A stretch of 64,000 nucleotides of DNA from Planomicrobium sp. CPCC 101079 (GCF_007859275.1 NZ_VOHC01000001.1:87794-151793); one strand, 5' to 3'; positions 1 through 7,354 are shown, counted from the stretch's first letter. Notes: generated by a model from the sequence alone, not told the origin. A program made the numbers and translations.

Positions 1-311
1 ACAATTGAGACGGAATCAGGAACACCGAGTACATCAAACAACGGATGCAACAATCGTTCGACAGTCGGTTCACCGAGCCACCCAAGTCCGAGGGCAGTAA
101 CAGTAATCCCAAGCTGGCACGCAGACAGGTAATAGTCCAAGTCACTGACGACTTTTTTTACGAGTACCGCTTTTTTGTTGCCTTCTTCAATCAGTTGTTC
201 GATGCGCGACATGCGGACTTTGACGACAGCAAACTCTGCGCCGACAAAAAATGCGGTTAACGCGATTAATAAAACAAGTAAAGCTAAATTCACTAAAAGT
301 ATGGGGTCCAA
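1..311 (-). CDS. HlyC/CorC-family (DUF21/CNNM) membrane protein, N-terminal part
   Basis: Reading leftward from a TTG codon at 311-309, preceded by AAGGG six bases upstream, the frame stays open to the window edge, so only about the first 103 residues are present. They begin LDPILLVNLALLVLLIALTA, a hydrophobic first membrane segment, followed by FFVGAEFAVVKVRMSRIEQL, which is typical of the DUF21/CNNM membrane domain of HlyC/CorC proteins. These proteins usually continue with two CBS domains and a CorC_HlyC domain and act in Mg2+/Co2+ efflux or related ion homeostasis; those parts lie outside the window. A stronger GGAGGTGA lies further upstream, so the exact start is uncertain. The family assignment is fairly safe, the transported ion is not. 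Confidence 0.8.
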   Translation of the reverse strand, partial: MDPILLVNLALLVLLIALTAFFVGAEFAVVKVRMSRIEQLIEEGNKKAVLVKKVVSDLDYYLSACQLGITVTALGLGWLGEPTVERLLHPLFDVLGVPDSVSI

Positions 312-390
312 TAAATTCCCTTGATTAAGGGATTCACCTCCGAAAGATTTTATTAACACTAAGATTACCATAGATTTGAGACAAAGTGAA

Positions 391-408
391 ACCGCCGTGA
401 GCGGCGGT
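391..408 (-). terminator. hairpin downstream of the HD-domain gene
   Basis: A perfect 7-bp stem (ACCGCCG / CGGCGGT) closes a 4-base loop. On the minus strand it is followed by TTTCACTTTG, a broken T tract, so it is a plausible weak terminator for the HD gene that ends at 448. The 312-447 gap holds nothing else recognisable apart from the ribosome binding site of the leftmost gene. Confidence 0.45.
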
Positions 409-447
409 AATCCCGTTAATAGTAGTTAGAAAGAGTGGAATTAAGTA

Positions 448-1077
448 TTATTTTTCTTCTATTACTTGGCGGGTGATTTCTTGCACATCGATGGCTGTTT
501 CTTCGCTCATCACATCTTGGAGCATGACATTCCTGAAATAAGCTACGCTTGCAGGAAGCGGAATATTAAGTAATTTTGTCAACGCGATGCGATACATCTT
601 CGCAAATTCTGGGTCTGAATTTCCGCGTTTCAACTCAGCAAAGGACTCATAAAACTGATCGAGTTTGTCGGCGAGCTCCAAGAGCCTGCCTTCAACAGTG
701 TCATCTTTGCCTTCTTTCATGCGCTCAAAAAAAACGTCTTGAAATTCTTCGGGAATTTCCGTCAAAATGAACTTTTCCATCATCCCCTCCTCTACTTTTG
801 CAATCATTTCCTTCAATTCAGGAGAGGAATGCTTGACCGGAGTTTTAATATCGCCAATAAAAACTTCAGCGAAATCATGGTTGATGGTTTTTTCGTATAG
901 TGATTTCCAGTTGATGGTTTGCCCTGCGCGCTCTTCAATCGTAGCAAATAACATTGCATACTGGCTTACTTTCCAAGAATGAGCCGCAACGTTGTGTTCT
1001 TCAAATTTAAACCTTCCAGGTGCGCGGATAATCCGTTCCAAATCGTTCAACGATGTAAAAAATGTATGAATTCCCAT
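448..1077 (-). CDS. HD-domain phosphohydrolase, YfbR (5'-deoxynucleotidase)-like
   Basis: A 209-residue soluble protein with the metal-binding HD signature: His33 in EEHNVAAHSW, the His67-Asp68 pair in NHDFAEVFIGD, and Asp138 in LELADKLDQF. This spacing matches the YfbR branch of HD hydrolases, which remove phosphate from deoxynucleoside 5'-monophosphates using a divalent metal. E. coli YfbR also uses an Arg-Trp pair near residue 18 for substrate choice. Here the Trp is not obvious, so substrate specificity is open. The gene stands alone, with a hairpin downstream. The ATG at 1077 is followed by a normal soluble N-terminus. Family assignment is good; nucleotidase activity is inferred. Confidence 0.75.
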   Translation of the reverse strand: MGIHTFFTSLNDLERIIRAPGRFKFEEHNVAAHSWKVSQYAMLFATIEERAGQTINWKSLYEKTINHDFAEVFIGDIKTPVKHSSPELKEMIAKVEEGMMEKFILTEIPEEFQDVFFERMKEGKDDTVEGRLLELADKLDQFYESFAELKRGNSDPEFAKMYRIALTKLLNIPLPASVAYFRNVMLQDVMSEETAIDVQEITRQVIEEK

Positions 1078-1153
1078 AAAAACGACTCCTTTTACTAAAT
1101 TTCTCTATCTTCACCATACCCGAAATTAGTATAATTAAATAGAAATTGAAAAA

Positions 1154-1273
1154 GAAAAGCGTAAGCGCCTGTTTAGCCTCGACAAGCGCTGGAGGACTTG
1201 ATGGTCATGGCGATTTTGGCCATGGCCGTCAAGACCGAAGCGACCTCGAGAGGCTAGGCGCTGGAGCTGGACA
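1154..1273 (+). repeat. structured ~120-bp intergenic repeat, copy A
   Basis: Starts GAAAAGCGTAAGCGCC and ends GGCGCTGGAGCTGGACA. It matches, in inverted orientation, the two copies at 22621-22740 and 22744-22861. Nested stems can be drawn: GCGCCT (1165-1170) with AGGCGC (1256-1261), AGCCTC (1175-1180) with GAGGCT (1250-1255), CTTGA with TCAAG, and CATGGC with GCCATG around the centre. The open frame across it (1146-1331) has the composition of the repeat and is not believed to be a gene. Confidence 0.85.
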
Positions 1274-1276
1274 AAA

Positions 1277-1300
1277 GAAAAGCGCAGGCAGCATGACGCC
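1277..1300 (+). repeat. truncated repeat unit abutting copy A
   Basis: After copy A ends in CTGGACA the sequence runs AAAGAAAAGCGCAGGC, which is the start motif of another unit. It then diverges before any stem can form, just before the ribosome binding site of the next gene. It looks like the stub of a second tandem unit, matching the tandem arrangement near 22.7 kb. Confidence 0.55.
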
Positions 1301-1327
1301 TCCGCAAGAAACTAGAAGGAGCAAAGC

Positions 1328-1801
1328 ATGACAGGAAAAACACATATTATAGGCGGTATTACAGCAAGTCTTGCCTTTGCACAAACCACCAATTACGATC
1401 CATTCATTTTAGTAGGTGCAGGTGTGATCGGCGCCATTTTGCCGGACATTTGCCACGGAGGCAGTAAGATTGGCCGCACACTTCCATTGCTGTCGAAAGT
1501 AATCAATACACTTTTTGGACACCGGACATTCACTCACAGCCTGTTATTCTTGGTGCTTATGGCTGTTCTTATGAACAAATCTATACCGAACGAAGCTTTT
1601 ACAGCAGGGGTGCTGGTGGGTATGGCCAGCCACTTGCTGCTGGATATGGCTACTAAAAACGGTATTAAGCTGCTGTTTCCTATTAAGGTCACTGTCCGTT
1701 TTCCCATTACAGCGAAAACTGGGGGAGCAGCGGAAAATGCTGTATTTGCCGCATTGTCTTTGTTTACAGTGTATTTTGGATATGGAGTTTTTATTTCTTA
1801 G
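1328..1801 (+). CDS. YdjM/DUF457-type membrane metal-dependent hydrolase
   Basis: A 157-residue membrane protein beginning MTGKTHIIGG, with the DUF457 (PF04307) pattern: His near the N-terminus, GAILPDICHGGS, the GHRTFTHSL motif at about residues 65-73, and SHLLLDMATKNG. These His/Asp residues are thought to bind metal in the family, and three to four hydrophobic segments place it in the membrane. B. subtilis YdjM-like proteins are hydrolases of unknown substrate. The start has AGAAGGAG six bases upstream. A weak terminator follows at 1815. Confidence 0.8.
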   Translation: MTGKTHIIGGITASLAFAQTTNYDPFILVGAGVIGAILPDICHGGSKIGRTLPLLSKVINTLFGHRTFTHSLLFLVLMAVLMNKSIPNEAFTAGVLVGMASHLLLDMATKNGIKLLFPIKVTVRFPITAKTGGAAENAVFAALSLFTVYFGYGVFIS

Positions 1802-1814
1802 ATAGTAGATGAGA

Positions 1815-1845
1815 GCGGCCTGAAGATTATTTGGGCCGTTTTTTA
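1815..1845 (+). terminator. terminator after the YdjM-like gene
   Basis: CGGCC pairs with GGCCG over a 13-base loop and is followed by TTTTTT. Confidence 0.6.
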
Positions 1846-1907
1846 TATGGTAAAAAAATAAAAAGCCATTTGCTTAGCTGCAAATAGCTTCCTTCTTCCT
1901 CCGGCTA

Positions 1908-2339
1908 TTATATTTTTTTGAAGAACGAGATGATTTGTTTTTTCGTCGGTTCTTGCAAGCGATAGCGAAGTTCTTTGTTTTGGGTATTTACAAGGTGATA
2001 TGCCGGATTTTCAGCAACTGTGAATTTCCAATGTGGTTTTGTATTTTTCTTTGAAATCAAAAGTTCGGGAGGCATCATTTTTTCTTTGAAACTATCAAGT
2101 TTCGCCATTAAAAAGGTGTCCATATACCGTACGATCAAGAATCCTTGCTGGCGCTCGGGATCAAACTTCGCCAAATTAAATTCGCTGATATCAAAGCCTT
2201 TTTCGTATCGCTGAACCGAAGGGGATAACACAAAACAATCTTCATTCGTAAAGACGGTCGAGTTTCCTTGTTGTTTCAGCCCAAGTTCTTCTACCAGAAA
2301 ATCCTTATTTACCAGACTCATTTCTCGTGCAGTAGCCAT
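1908..2339 (-). CDS. hypothetical protein, 143 aa
   Basis: Family not recognised. It is a soluble, charged protein with no signal peptide or membrane segment. It contains aromatic-rich stretches (YMDTFLMAKLDSF, KPHWKFTVAENPAYHLV) and a basic C-terminus (KKQIISFFKKI). The start is well supported by AGGAGGA placed before ATG at 2339. It is a monocistronic gene convergent with the YdjM-like gene. Confidence 0.75.
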   Translation of the reverse strand: MATAREMSLVNKDFLVEELGLKQQGNSTVFTNEDCFVLSPSVQRYEKGFDISEFNLAKFDPERQQGFLIVRYMDTFLMAKLDSFKEKMMPPELLISKKNTKPHWKFTVAENPAYHLVNTQNKELRYRLQEPTKKQIISFFKKI

Positions 2340-2506
2340 GTCATTCCTCCTAATAGAAATCGTTGTATTTTCATTATACCACTCTTTGCCGGTTAACGGG
2401 GTGATAAAGGCACTTCATGCCATTTGGGCGGTTGGAGTAGGCAGGAACGGCGGGAAAAAAGAAGAATTGTTTTAATAGCAGAAAAAGAAAGGGAGTGTTC
2501 CGCAAT

Positions 2507-3238
2507 ATGAAAACCATTGGCCTAATCGGCGGAATGAGTTGGGAATCTTCGGCAGAGTACTACCGGGTTGTAAACGAAGAAGTGCAGCGGAAATTGGGAG
2601 GGTTGCATTCAGCCAAATGTATTCTTTTCAGTGTGGATTTTGAAGAAATCGAGCGCATGCAGCGACAAGATAAGTGGATGGAAGCGGGGCGCCTATTGGC
2701 CGAAGCGGCCCAAACTCTTGAAAAAGCTGGCGCGGAACTGGTTGTCCTATGTACTAACACCATGCACATCGTGATAGAGGCACTTGAGACTGCAGTGGAA
2801 GTACCGATTGTCCACATTGCGGATGCAACTGTGCAGAAAATCCATGAAGCAAATCTTACAACAATTGGTCTGCTTGGAACCAACTATACGATGGAAATGG
2901 ACTTCTATAAATCCCGGTTAATAGACAATGGTTTAATTGTTTTGGTTCCGGATGAAACAGACAGGAATCGGCTCAACCAAATCATTTTTGATGAATTGTG
3001 TGTAGGGGAAATCCGCCAGCCTTCAAAAAAGTTTTACCAGAAGGTTATCGATAAACTGATAAAAGATGGCGCTGAAGGAATTATTTTAGGCTGTACAGAA
3101 ATCGGTTTATTGATCAAGCCAGAAGATTCGCCGGTTCCCGTCTTTGATACAGCAGAAATCCATGCAAAAACAGCCGTAGAAATTGCTTTAGGCGAAAAAA
3201 GTGCGGGTATATTAAAGAAAGAACAAGCGAAGGAGTGA
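2507..3238 (+). CDS. Asp/Glu racemase-family amino-acid racemase
   Basis: A 243-residue protein starting MKTIGLIGGMSWESS. It has the two catalytic cysteines of the aspartate/glutamate racemase superfamily: Cys82 in LCTNTMH and Cys196 in LGCTEIG. The two act as acid and base on either side of the alpha carbon, converting L- to D-amino acid or the reverse. The GGMSWESS and TNTMH forms are typical of the aspartate racemase/RacX branch rather than MurI. A GTG at 2495 is in frame, but GGGAG lies right against it, whereas the ATG at 2507 has GGGAG 11 bases upstream. The stop nearly touches the SRAP gene that follows, so the two are probably co-transcribed. Confidence 0.85.
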   Translation: MKTIGLIGGMSWESSAEYYRVVNEEVQRKLGGLHSAKCILFSVDFEEIERMQRQDKWMEAGRLLAEAAQTLEKAGAELVVLCTNTMHIVIEALETAVEVPIVHIADATVQKIHEANLTTIGLLGTNYTMEMDFYKSRLIDNGLIVLVPDETDRNRLNQIIFDELCVGEIRQPSKKFYQKVIDKLIKDGAEGIILGCTEIGLLIKPEDSPVPVFDTAEIHAKTAVEIALGEKSAGILKKEQAKE

Positions 3239-3243
3239 ACGCT

Positions 3244-3921
3244 ATGTGTGGAAGATATTCCTTGTTTACGGATTATGCAGCGATATTGGAACGCTTTGAT
3301 ATTGAAGAAGTCAGCCTGGATGAAAGTGCCTATTCCCCTAATTATAATATTGCGCCATCCCAGCAAGTTATTGCGGTGGTAAACGATGGCACAAAAAACA
3401 GGCTAGGATTATTAAAATGGGGCCTTATCCCTCCGTGGGCAAAAGACCCAAAAATCGGCTATAAAATGATTAATGCACGTGCCGAGACCGCAGCGGAAAA
3501 ACCGAGTTTCCGCAACGCATTCAAGAAGAAACGCTGTTTGATCGTGGCGGATTCTTTTTATGAATGGCGGCGCGTGGATGAGCAAAAGACCCCTATGCGC
3601 ATTAAGATGAAATCTGAAGAACCATTTGCATTTGCCGGGTTGTGGGAATCGTGGAAATCACCGGATGGAAAAACGGTCAATACCTGTTCTATTTTGACGA
3701 CGAAGCCGAATGATTTAATGGCTGCAATCCATGATCGAATGCCTGTAGTACTGTCAAAAGAAGCGGAAAAAGTTTGGCTGGATCCAAGTGTACAAGACCC
3801 AGAAGTGCTGAGTGGGTTATTAAAGCCCTTTGATGCAAAACAAATGGAAGCGTACGAAGTGTCTCCAGCAGTCAATTCACCGAAAAACAACGGGCCGGAG
3901 TTAATCGAAAAAGTAGGATGA
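3244..3921 (+). CDS. SRAP (YedK/HMCES) abasic-site DNA-protein crosslink protein
   Basis: A 225-residue SOS response-associated peptidase domain protein. Once Met1 is removed, the conserved Cys2 (MCGRYS) becomes the N-terminus. The other family residues are present: Asn77 in MINARAET, Glu107 in SFYEW and His163 in AIHDRMP. Known members form a thiazolidine link between Cys2 and abasic sites in single-stranded DNA and so shield them from breakage. The start must be the ATG at 3244 (AAGGAG eight bases upstream), not the codon at 3235, because Cys2 has to follow Met. It lies five bases after the racemase gene and is followed by a terminator. Confidence 0.92.
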   Translation: MCGRYSLFTDYAAILERFDIEEVSLDESAYSPNYNIAPSQQVIAVVNDGTKNRLGLLKWGLIPPWAKDPKIGYKMINARAETAAEKPSFRNAFKKKRCLIVADSFYEWRRVDEQKTPMRIKMKSEEPFAFAGLWESWKSPDGKTVNTCSILTTKPNDLMAAIHDRMPVVLSKEAEKVWLDPSVQDPEVLSGLLKPFDAKQMEAYEVSPAVNSPKNNGPELIEKVG

Positions 3922-3926
3922 CGGAG

Positions 3927-3956
3927 AGCTGGCGCCATTAAAAGCCGGCTTTTTTT
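3927..3956 (+). terminator. terminator after the racemase-SRAP pair
   Basis: AGCTGGC pairs with GCCGGCT (one G-T pair) over a 10-base loop and is followed by TTTTTT. Confidence 0.75.
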
Positions 3957-3968
3957 GATAGGGGGAAG

Positions 3969-4832
3969 ATGATGAAAAGCGGCCTTGTTTTGGAAGGTGG
4001 AGGTATGCGCGGCGTCTATACAGGCGGTGTGCTTGAAAAGTTTTTGGAAGAACGAATTTTTGTGGATTATGTGATTGGGGTATCTGCTGGTGCCTGTAAT
4101 GCAGCTTCTTACATATCCCGCCAAACTGGACGAAACAAGGAAGTGACAATCGGCTATGTCCACCATCCGGATTATATTTCAATGAAAAACTTGTTGCTTC
4201 GCAGGGAATTGTTTGGTATGAACTTGATTTTTGATGAAATTCCGAACAAGCTGGTCCCCTTTGATTACCGCCAATACAATGAAGCGACAGAAGAATTTGT
4301 GATAGGTACGACCGATTGTTTGACAGGAGAAGCGGTTTATTTTGAAAAAAGCGAGCATGCCAAAGACGTGTTGGCCATTGTACGCGCTTCAAGCTCACTT
4401 CCTTTTATGGCCAAGCCGGTTGAATTTGGGGGCCGGCTATTGATGGACGGCGGTGTCGCAGATCCGATTCCTATTCGGAAAGCATTATCGGATGGCGTAA
4501 CAAAACCAATTGTTATCCTAACACGGGAAAGTGGGTACCGAAAAAAGAAATCTTCGTTTGCGCGTGTCATGCCGACCCTTTACCGGCAATTTCCGGGCAT
4601 CGTTAAGAGCATGGAAGACCGGTACTTGCGCTATAACGAAACGTTAGCGTTTGTTGAAAAGCTGGAAGCCGAAGGGGAAATTTTGATTATACGGCCAGCT
4701 AACTTATACAAGATAAATGGTTTTGAACGAGACGCTGAAAAATTGACCCATTTGTACAATCAAGGCTATAAAGATGCGGAAGCCGCAATGGAGAAGGTAA
4801 AAAACTTTATTGATAATAAAAAAAACCGCTGA
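3969..4832 (+). CDS. patatin-like phospholipase/lipid acyl hydrolase
   Basis: A 287-residue patatin-fold protein with the complete Ser-Asp dyad: oxyanion loop LEGGGMRGVYTGG (residues 8-20), nucleophile Ser39 in GVSAG, and catalytic Asp160 in MDGGVADPIPI. Such proteins hydrolyse acyl chains from membrane lipids. No signal peptide or membrane segment is seen, so it is cytosolic or membrane-peripheral. Two ATG codons occur in tandem (3969 and 3972), both behind GGGGGAA, and the second has the better spacing. It is separated from SRAP by a terminator and converges on the DUF4097 gene. Confidence 0.88.
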   Translation: MMKSGLVLEGGGMRGVYTGGVLEKFLEERIFVDYVIGVSAGACNAASYISRQTGRNKEVTIGYVHHPDYISMKNLLLRRELFGMNLIFDEIPNKLVPFDYRQYNEATEEFVIGTTDCLTGEAVYFEKSEHAKDVLAIVRASSSLPFMAKPVEFGGRLLMDGGVADPIPIRKALSDGVTKPIVILTRESGYRKKKSSFARVMPTLYRQFPGIVKSMEDRYLRYNETLAFVEKLEAEGEILIIRPANLYKINGFERDAEKLTHLYNQGYKDAEAAMEKVKNFIDNKKNR

Positions 4833-4846
4833 AAGGCGGTTTCTCA
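4823..4846. terminator. bidirectional terminator between convergent genes
   Basis: AAACCGC-TGAAAG-GCGGTTT sits over the stop codon of the patatin gene. It has A-rich and T-rich flanks on the two sides, so it can serve both converging genes. Confidence 0.65.
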
Positions 4847-4885
4847 GTTATACGTGTTTCAAAGTCAAACTGCCATTATCAGTTT

Positions 4886-5860
4886 TCAGCCGGACACTGT
4901 TGCGGCCATCGCCAAAGATGAAGTGGCTGCCTTTTCGTTAAAGATTGCCGCTTTTCCATTGTCGCGATCTGCTTGTATAGTGACATTTATTGGCGCATTC
5001 ATTGTTTCAACAACAATGCCGCCGTTATCGGTTTTAAGATCGATATTCCTTTCGATATCACGCGCCTGCAGAGTGATGCGCCCATTATCGGTTTCAGCTT
5101 GAATATCTCCCTCAACGTTTGCCATGAGAATACTTCCATTATCGGTTTCAATTTTTGCTTTTTTTGCCAGGACGTCTTGCATTTCAATTTTGCCATTATC
5201 GGTTTTGGCGGTAATTGCATCTGACTGGATTTTGCGCAGTTCCAAAGCGCCATTATCAGACTCAGCAATCAGCTGATTCCCCGCAATTTCACGTAACTGA
5301 ATACGTCCATTATCAGACTCTGCCAAAAATTCCACGCTTTGGAGCCTATTTGCTTCAATACGCCCGCTGCCTGTTTGAAGTTTGATATGTTCATATGTTT
5401 TTGGGGGCAATTCGACAGTGACTACTGGAGACTTCGTATTGACATTAAAGCTAAAAAGTCCCCATTTTTTTTCGTTTTTCAATGTGACTACAAGTGTATG
5501 TCCGACAATGTCGGTGGAAAATTGCTGTTTGTAGTCTTTGTCTTTAATATCAACACGCATTTCACTGTCCGCGGAAGGGCCGATAAGGAGAGAGCCCGTA
5601 TCGAGTTGTATATCCACTTTATCAAAAGTGTCCCTCAATACATCGGTGTTTTTTGTTTGTGCAAAATCATATGATTCTGCTAATTCTTTGGCGATGGTCT
5701 GGGGAGGGCCAAGCTCTGAGGCAATCGCAAAATCTGATTTGCCATCTTGCCGCCCATTAGAAAAATACTCTTGGATATCTTGCATAATGTCGTTGCGCTC
5801 TTCTTCAGGAAGCTGTGATAAAGCATGGTTCAGTTCTGTTAAAAATTGATTTTCAGTCAT
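4886..5860 (-). CDS. HAAS-DUF4097 beta-helix protein, frameshifted at the C-terminus
   Basis: An N-terminal HAAS/DUF1700-type domain (about residues 1-65, MTENQFLTELNHALSQLPEE) is followed by a DUF4097 beta-helix with about ten turns marked by xTDNGxI or xSDNGxI. The frame ends abnormally in TSSLAMAATVSG at 4886. The next frame continues GSHFIFGDGRNSVRLKTDNGSLTLKHV to a stop at about 4848, exactly the kind of last turn the family needs. One base missing from the A run of GAAAAGG (about 4932-4935) explains this. The start is the ATG at 5860 behind GAGGGGG, overlapping the padR stop. HAAS modules are membrane-signalling adaptors that pair with PadR regulators, so this protein is a probable partner or target of the adjacent PadR. 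Confidence 0.85.
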   Translation of the reverse strand: MTENQFLTELNHALSQLPEEERNDIMQDIQEYFSNGRQDGKSDFAIASELGPPQTIAKELAESYDFAQTKNTDVLRDTFDKVDIQLDTGSLLIGPSADSEMRVDIKDKDYKQQFSTDIVGHTLVVTLKNEKKWGLFSFNVNTKSPVVTVELPPKTYEHIKLQTGSGRIEANRLQSVEFLAESDNGRIQLREIAGNQLIAESDNGALELRKIQSDAITAKTDNGKIEMQDVLAKKAKIETDNGSILMANVEGDIQAETDNGRITLQARDIERNIDLKTDNGGIVVETMNAPINVTIQADRDNGKAAIFNEKAATSSLAMAATVSG

Positions 5861-6182
5861 TTTGCACCCCCTCTTCAATTAGTTGATTGACTCCGGCAGT
5901 AAAGCTTTTCCATTCCGCCAGTTGTTCATACAGATAAGTTCTTCCCGCTTCAGTTAATTGATAATATTTGCGCGGCGGGCCTTCGGAAGATTCCTGCAAA
6001 TAGGTCGTGAAATAGCCTTCTTTCGTCAAGCGCCGTAATAGGGGGTAAACTGAGCCTTCCGATATGGCAATTTGGTCAGAAATCTTTTGAACCAACTCAT
6101 AGCCATAACGATCTTGTTTTTCTAATAAAACGAGGACGCATAAATTTAACACGCCTTTTTTGAACTGAGTATTAATAAACAC
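5853..6182 (-). CDS. PadR-family transcriptional regulator
   Basis: A ~107-residue PadR winged-helix protein: TQFKKGVLNLCVLVLLEKQDRYGYELVQ, SEGSVYPLLRRLTKEGYF, and the wing SEGPPRKYYQLTEAGR. It overlaps the start of the HAAS-DUF4097 gene, a common pairing in which PadR controls the operon and itself. The start is unusual. The first standard codon is GTG at 6182, only one base after AGGAGG. ATT at 6176 sits seven bases after it and would give the MNTQFKKG beginning common in this family. A palindrome in the promoter spacer could be its own operator. Confidence 0.88.
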   Translation of the reverse strand: MFINTQFKKGVLNLCVLVLLEKQDRYGYELVQKISDQIAISEGSVYPLLRRLTKEGYFTTYLQESSEGPPRKYYQLTEAGRTYLYEQLAEWKSFTAGVNQLIEEGVQND

Positions 6183-6209
6183 TCCTCCTTTTTTACTATT
6201 ATTTTATAA

Positions 6210-6219
6210 ACAGTACTGT
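6210..6219. promoter_or_regulatory. candidate PadR operator in the padR promoter
   Basis: The perfect palindrome ACAGTACTGT lies between a possible -35 (TTATAC) and -10 (TATAAA), both read on the minus strand with 16 bases between them. PadR proteins usually bind short palindromes of this kind. The assignment is by position only. Confidence 0.4.
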
Positions 6220-6353
6220 ATTTTGTATAATATATTATCGGGCTTAATTCAGTGCAAGTTATTATTTATAGGATTTGACTTTTTATGTAAAAAGTAATAC
6301 GTTGAAATTAAATACCGGAAGGGTATGCGCAATGAAAGCAAGGAGGAATTGAA

Positions 6354-6800
6354 GTGATCCGACAGTTAGCCAATGAACAAGAAGAAACTGCGGAAAAGAT
6401 GTGGGCTATCCAAATTCCCGCGTATCGGATAGAAGCAGAATTGATCGGTTTTGATGGAATTCCTCCTTTAAAAGAAACGGTCGAGGATATTCAAAAAAGC
6501 GATGAAACATTCATTGGCTTTTTTGAGGATGAGTTGAAAGGGTTTATCTCGTATAAACAAGAGAAAAAGCTTATTGATATCCATCGGCTCGTTATACATC
6601 CGGATTCTTTTCGCCAAGGAATTGCCAGCAAGCTAATCACTTTCCTATTATCGGAATTTCCGGGATACAAATTTATCGTAACGACCGGCCAAGCCAACAT
6701 CCCTGCAAAAAAATTGTATGTTTCTTTAGGTTTTGTTGAACAAAAAGATTTTGAAGTAGCGCCTGGTATTTGGTGCACAGAACTGCGATTGAACAATTGA
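6354..6800 (+). CDS. GNAT-family N-acetyltransferase
   Basis: A 148-residue single GNAT domain. The acetyl-CoA binding stretch is DIHRLVIHPDSFRQGIASKL (about residues 75-94), of the R/Q-x-x-G-x-G/A type, and the closing segment is VTTGQANIPAKKLYVSLGF. It starts with GTG at 6354 behind AAGGAGG. Nothing indicates the acceptor substrate. It is a single gene reading away from padR. A possible TTGACT -35 lies near 6276, but the matching -10 is poor. Confidence 0.85.
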   Translation: MIRQLANEQEETAEKMWAIQIPAYRIEAELIGFDGIPPLKETVEDIQKSDETFIGFFEDELKGFISYKQEKKLIDIHRLVIHPDSFRQGIASKLITFLLSEFPGYKFIVTTGQANIPAKKLYVSLGFVEQKDFEVAPGIWCTELRLNN

Positions 6801-6904
6801 AAATGCCGAAGAAATTCAAAACGGAAAAAAAAATAATATTTTCCTTTCAAAACGGAAGATAAAGTCTTATAATCAATTCAAGACTATAGCGTTGAGGTGC
6901 TTTT

Positions 6905-7354
6905 ATGAAACTAGATGATATCGATAAAAAAATACTGGAACTGTTGACTAAGAATGGGCGCTGCTCTTATGTGGACATCGGAAAGGAATTGAATCTGTCC
7001 CGGGTAGCGGTTCGGGAACGGGTTCATAACTTGTCGGAAGAGGGAGTTATTGAGAAGTTCACAGTGGTGATCAATAGCGAAAAAGTAGGGAAAAAAGTTT
7101 CCGGATTTTTTGAAGTGGATTGTGAACCCTCTTCGCTTGTAGAAGTAGCACAAGCGTTAGCTGACAATCCAAGTGTGGCCAGCTGCTATCAGATGACGGG
7201 GCCATCTACCTTGCACATGCATGTTTTGGTCGACGATTTTATTGACTTGGAAAAATTTATTAATGAAGAACTCTATGCGCTAGAGGGAATCACGCGAGTG
7301 GAAAGCCATATTCTTCTTCGCCGGTTTAAAAGCAGAAACGGTCTTAAACTTTAA
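6905..7354 (+). CDS. Lrp/AsnC-family regulator, possible YwrC (ChrS) counterpart
   Basis: A 149-residue protein with an N-terminal AsnC-type helix-turn-helix (MKLDDIDKKILELLTKNGRCSYVDIGKELNLSRVAVRERVHNL) and a C-terminal RAM ligand-binding domain from about residue 65. In B. subtilis the Lrp-type gene ywrC lies beside ywrB/ywrA (chromate transporter) and ywrD (gamma-glutamyltransferase). Counterparts of all three lie just downstream here, so this gene probably plays the YwrC role and may also control the peptide transporter. That link is inferred from context. It ends at a strong terminator and has its own transcription unit. Confidence 0.85.
   Translation: MKLDDIDKKILELLTKNGRCSYVDIGKELNLSRVAVRERVHNLSEEGVIEKFTVVINSEKVGKKVSGFFEVDCEPSSLVEVAQALADNPSVASCYQMTGPSTLHMHVLVDDFIDLEKFINEELYALEGITRVESHILLRRFKSRNGLKL

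Noticed and set aside
1146..1331. 61-residue open frame upstream of the YdjM-like gene
   Set aside because: It lies entirely in repeat copy A and its stub, reads as Gly/Arg/Ser-rich filler, and overlaps the next start codon.
4950..5350. Regular DNA repeats (GCCATTATCGGTTT-like) that could look like a tandem or CRISPR-type array
   Set aside because: They are in frame and encode the TDNG turns of the DUF4097 beta-helix. Spacing follows the protein repeat, not a direct-repeat/spacer pattern.
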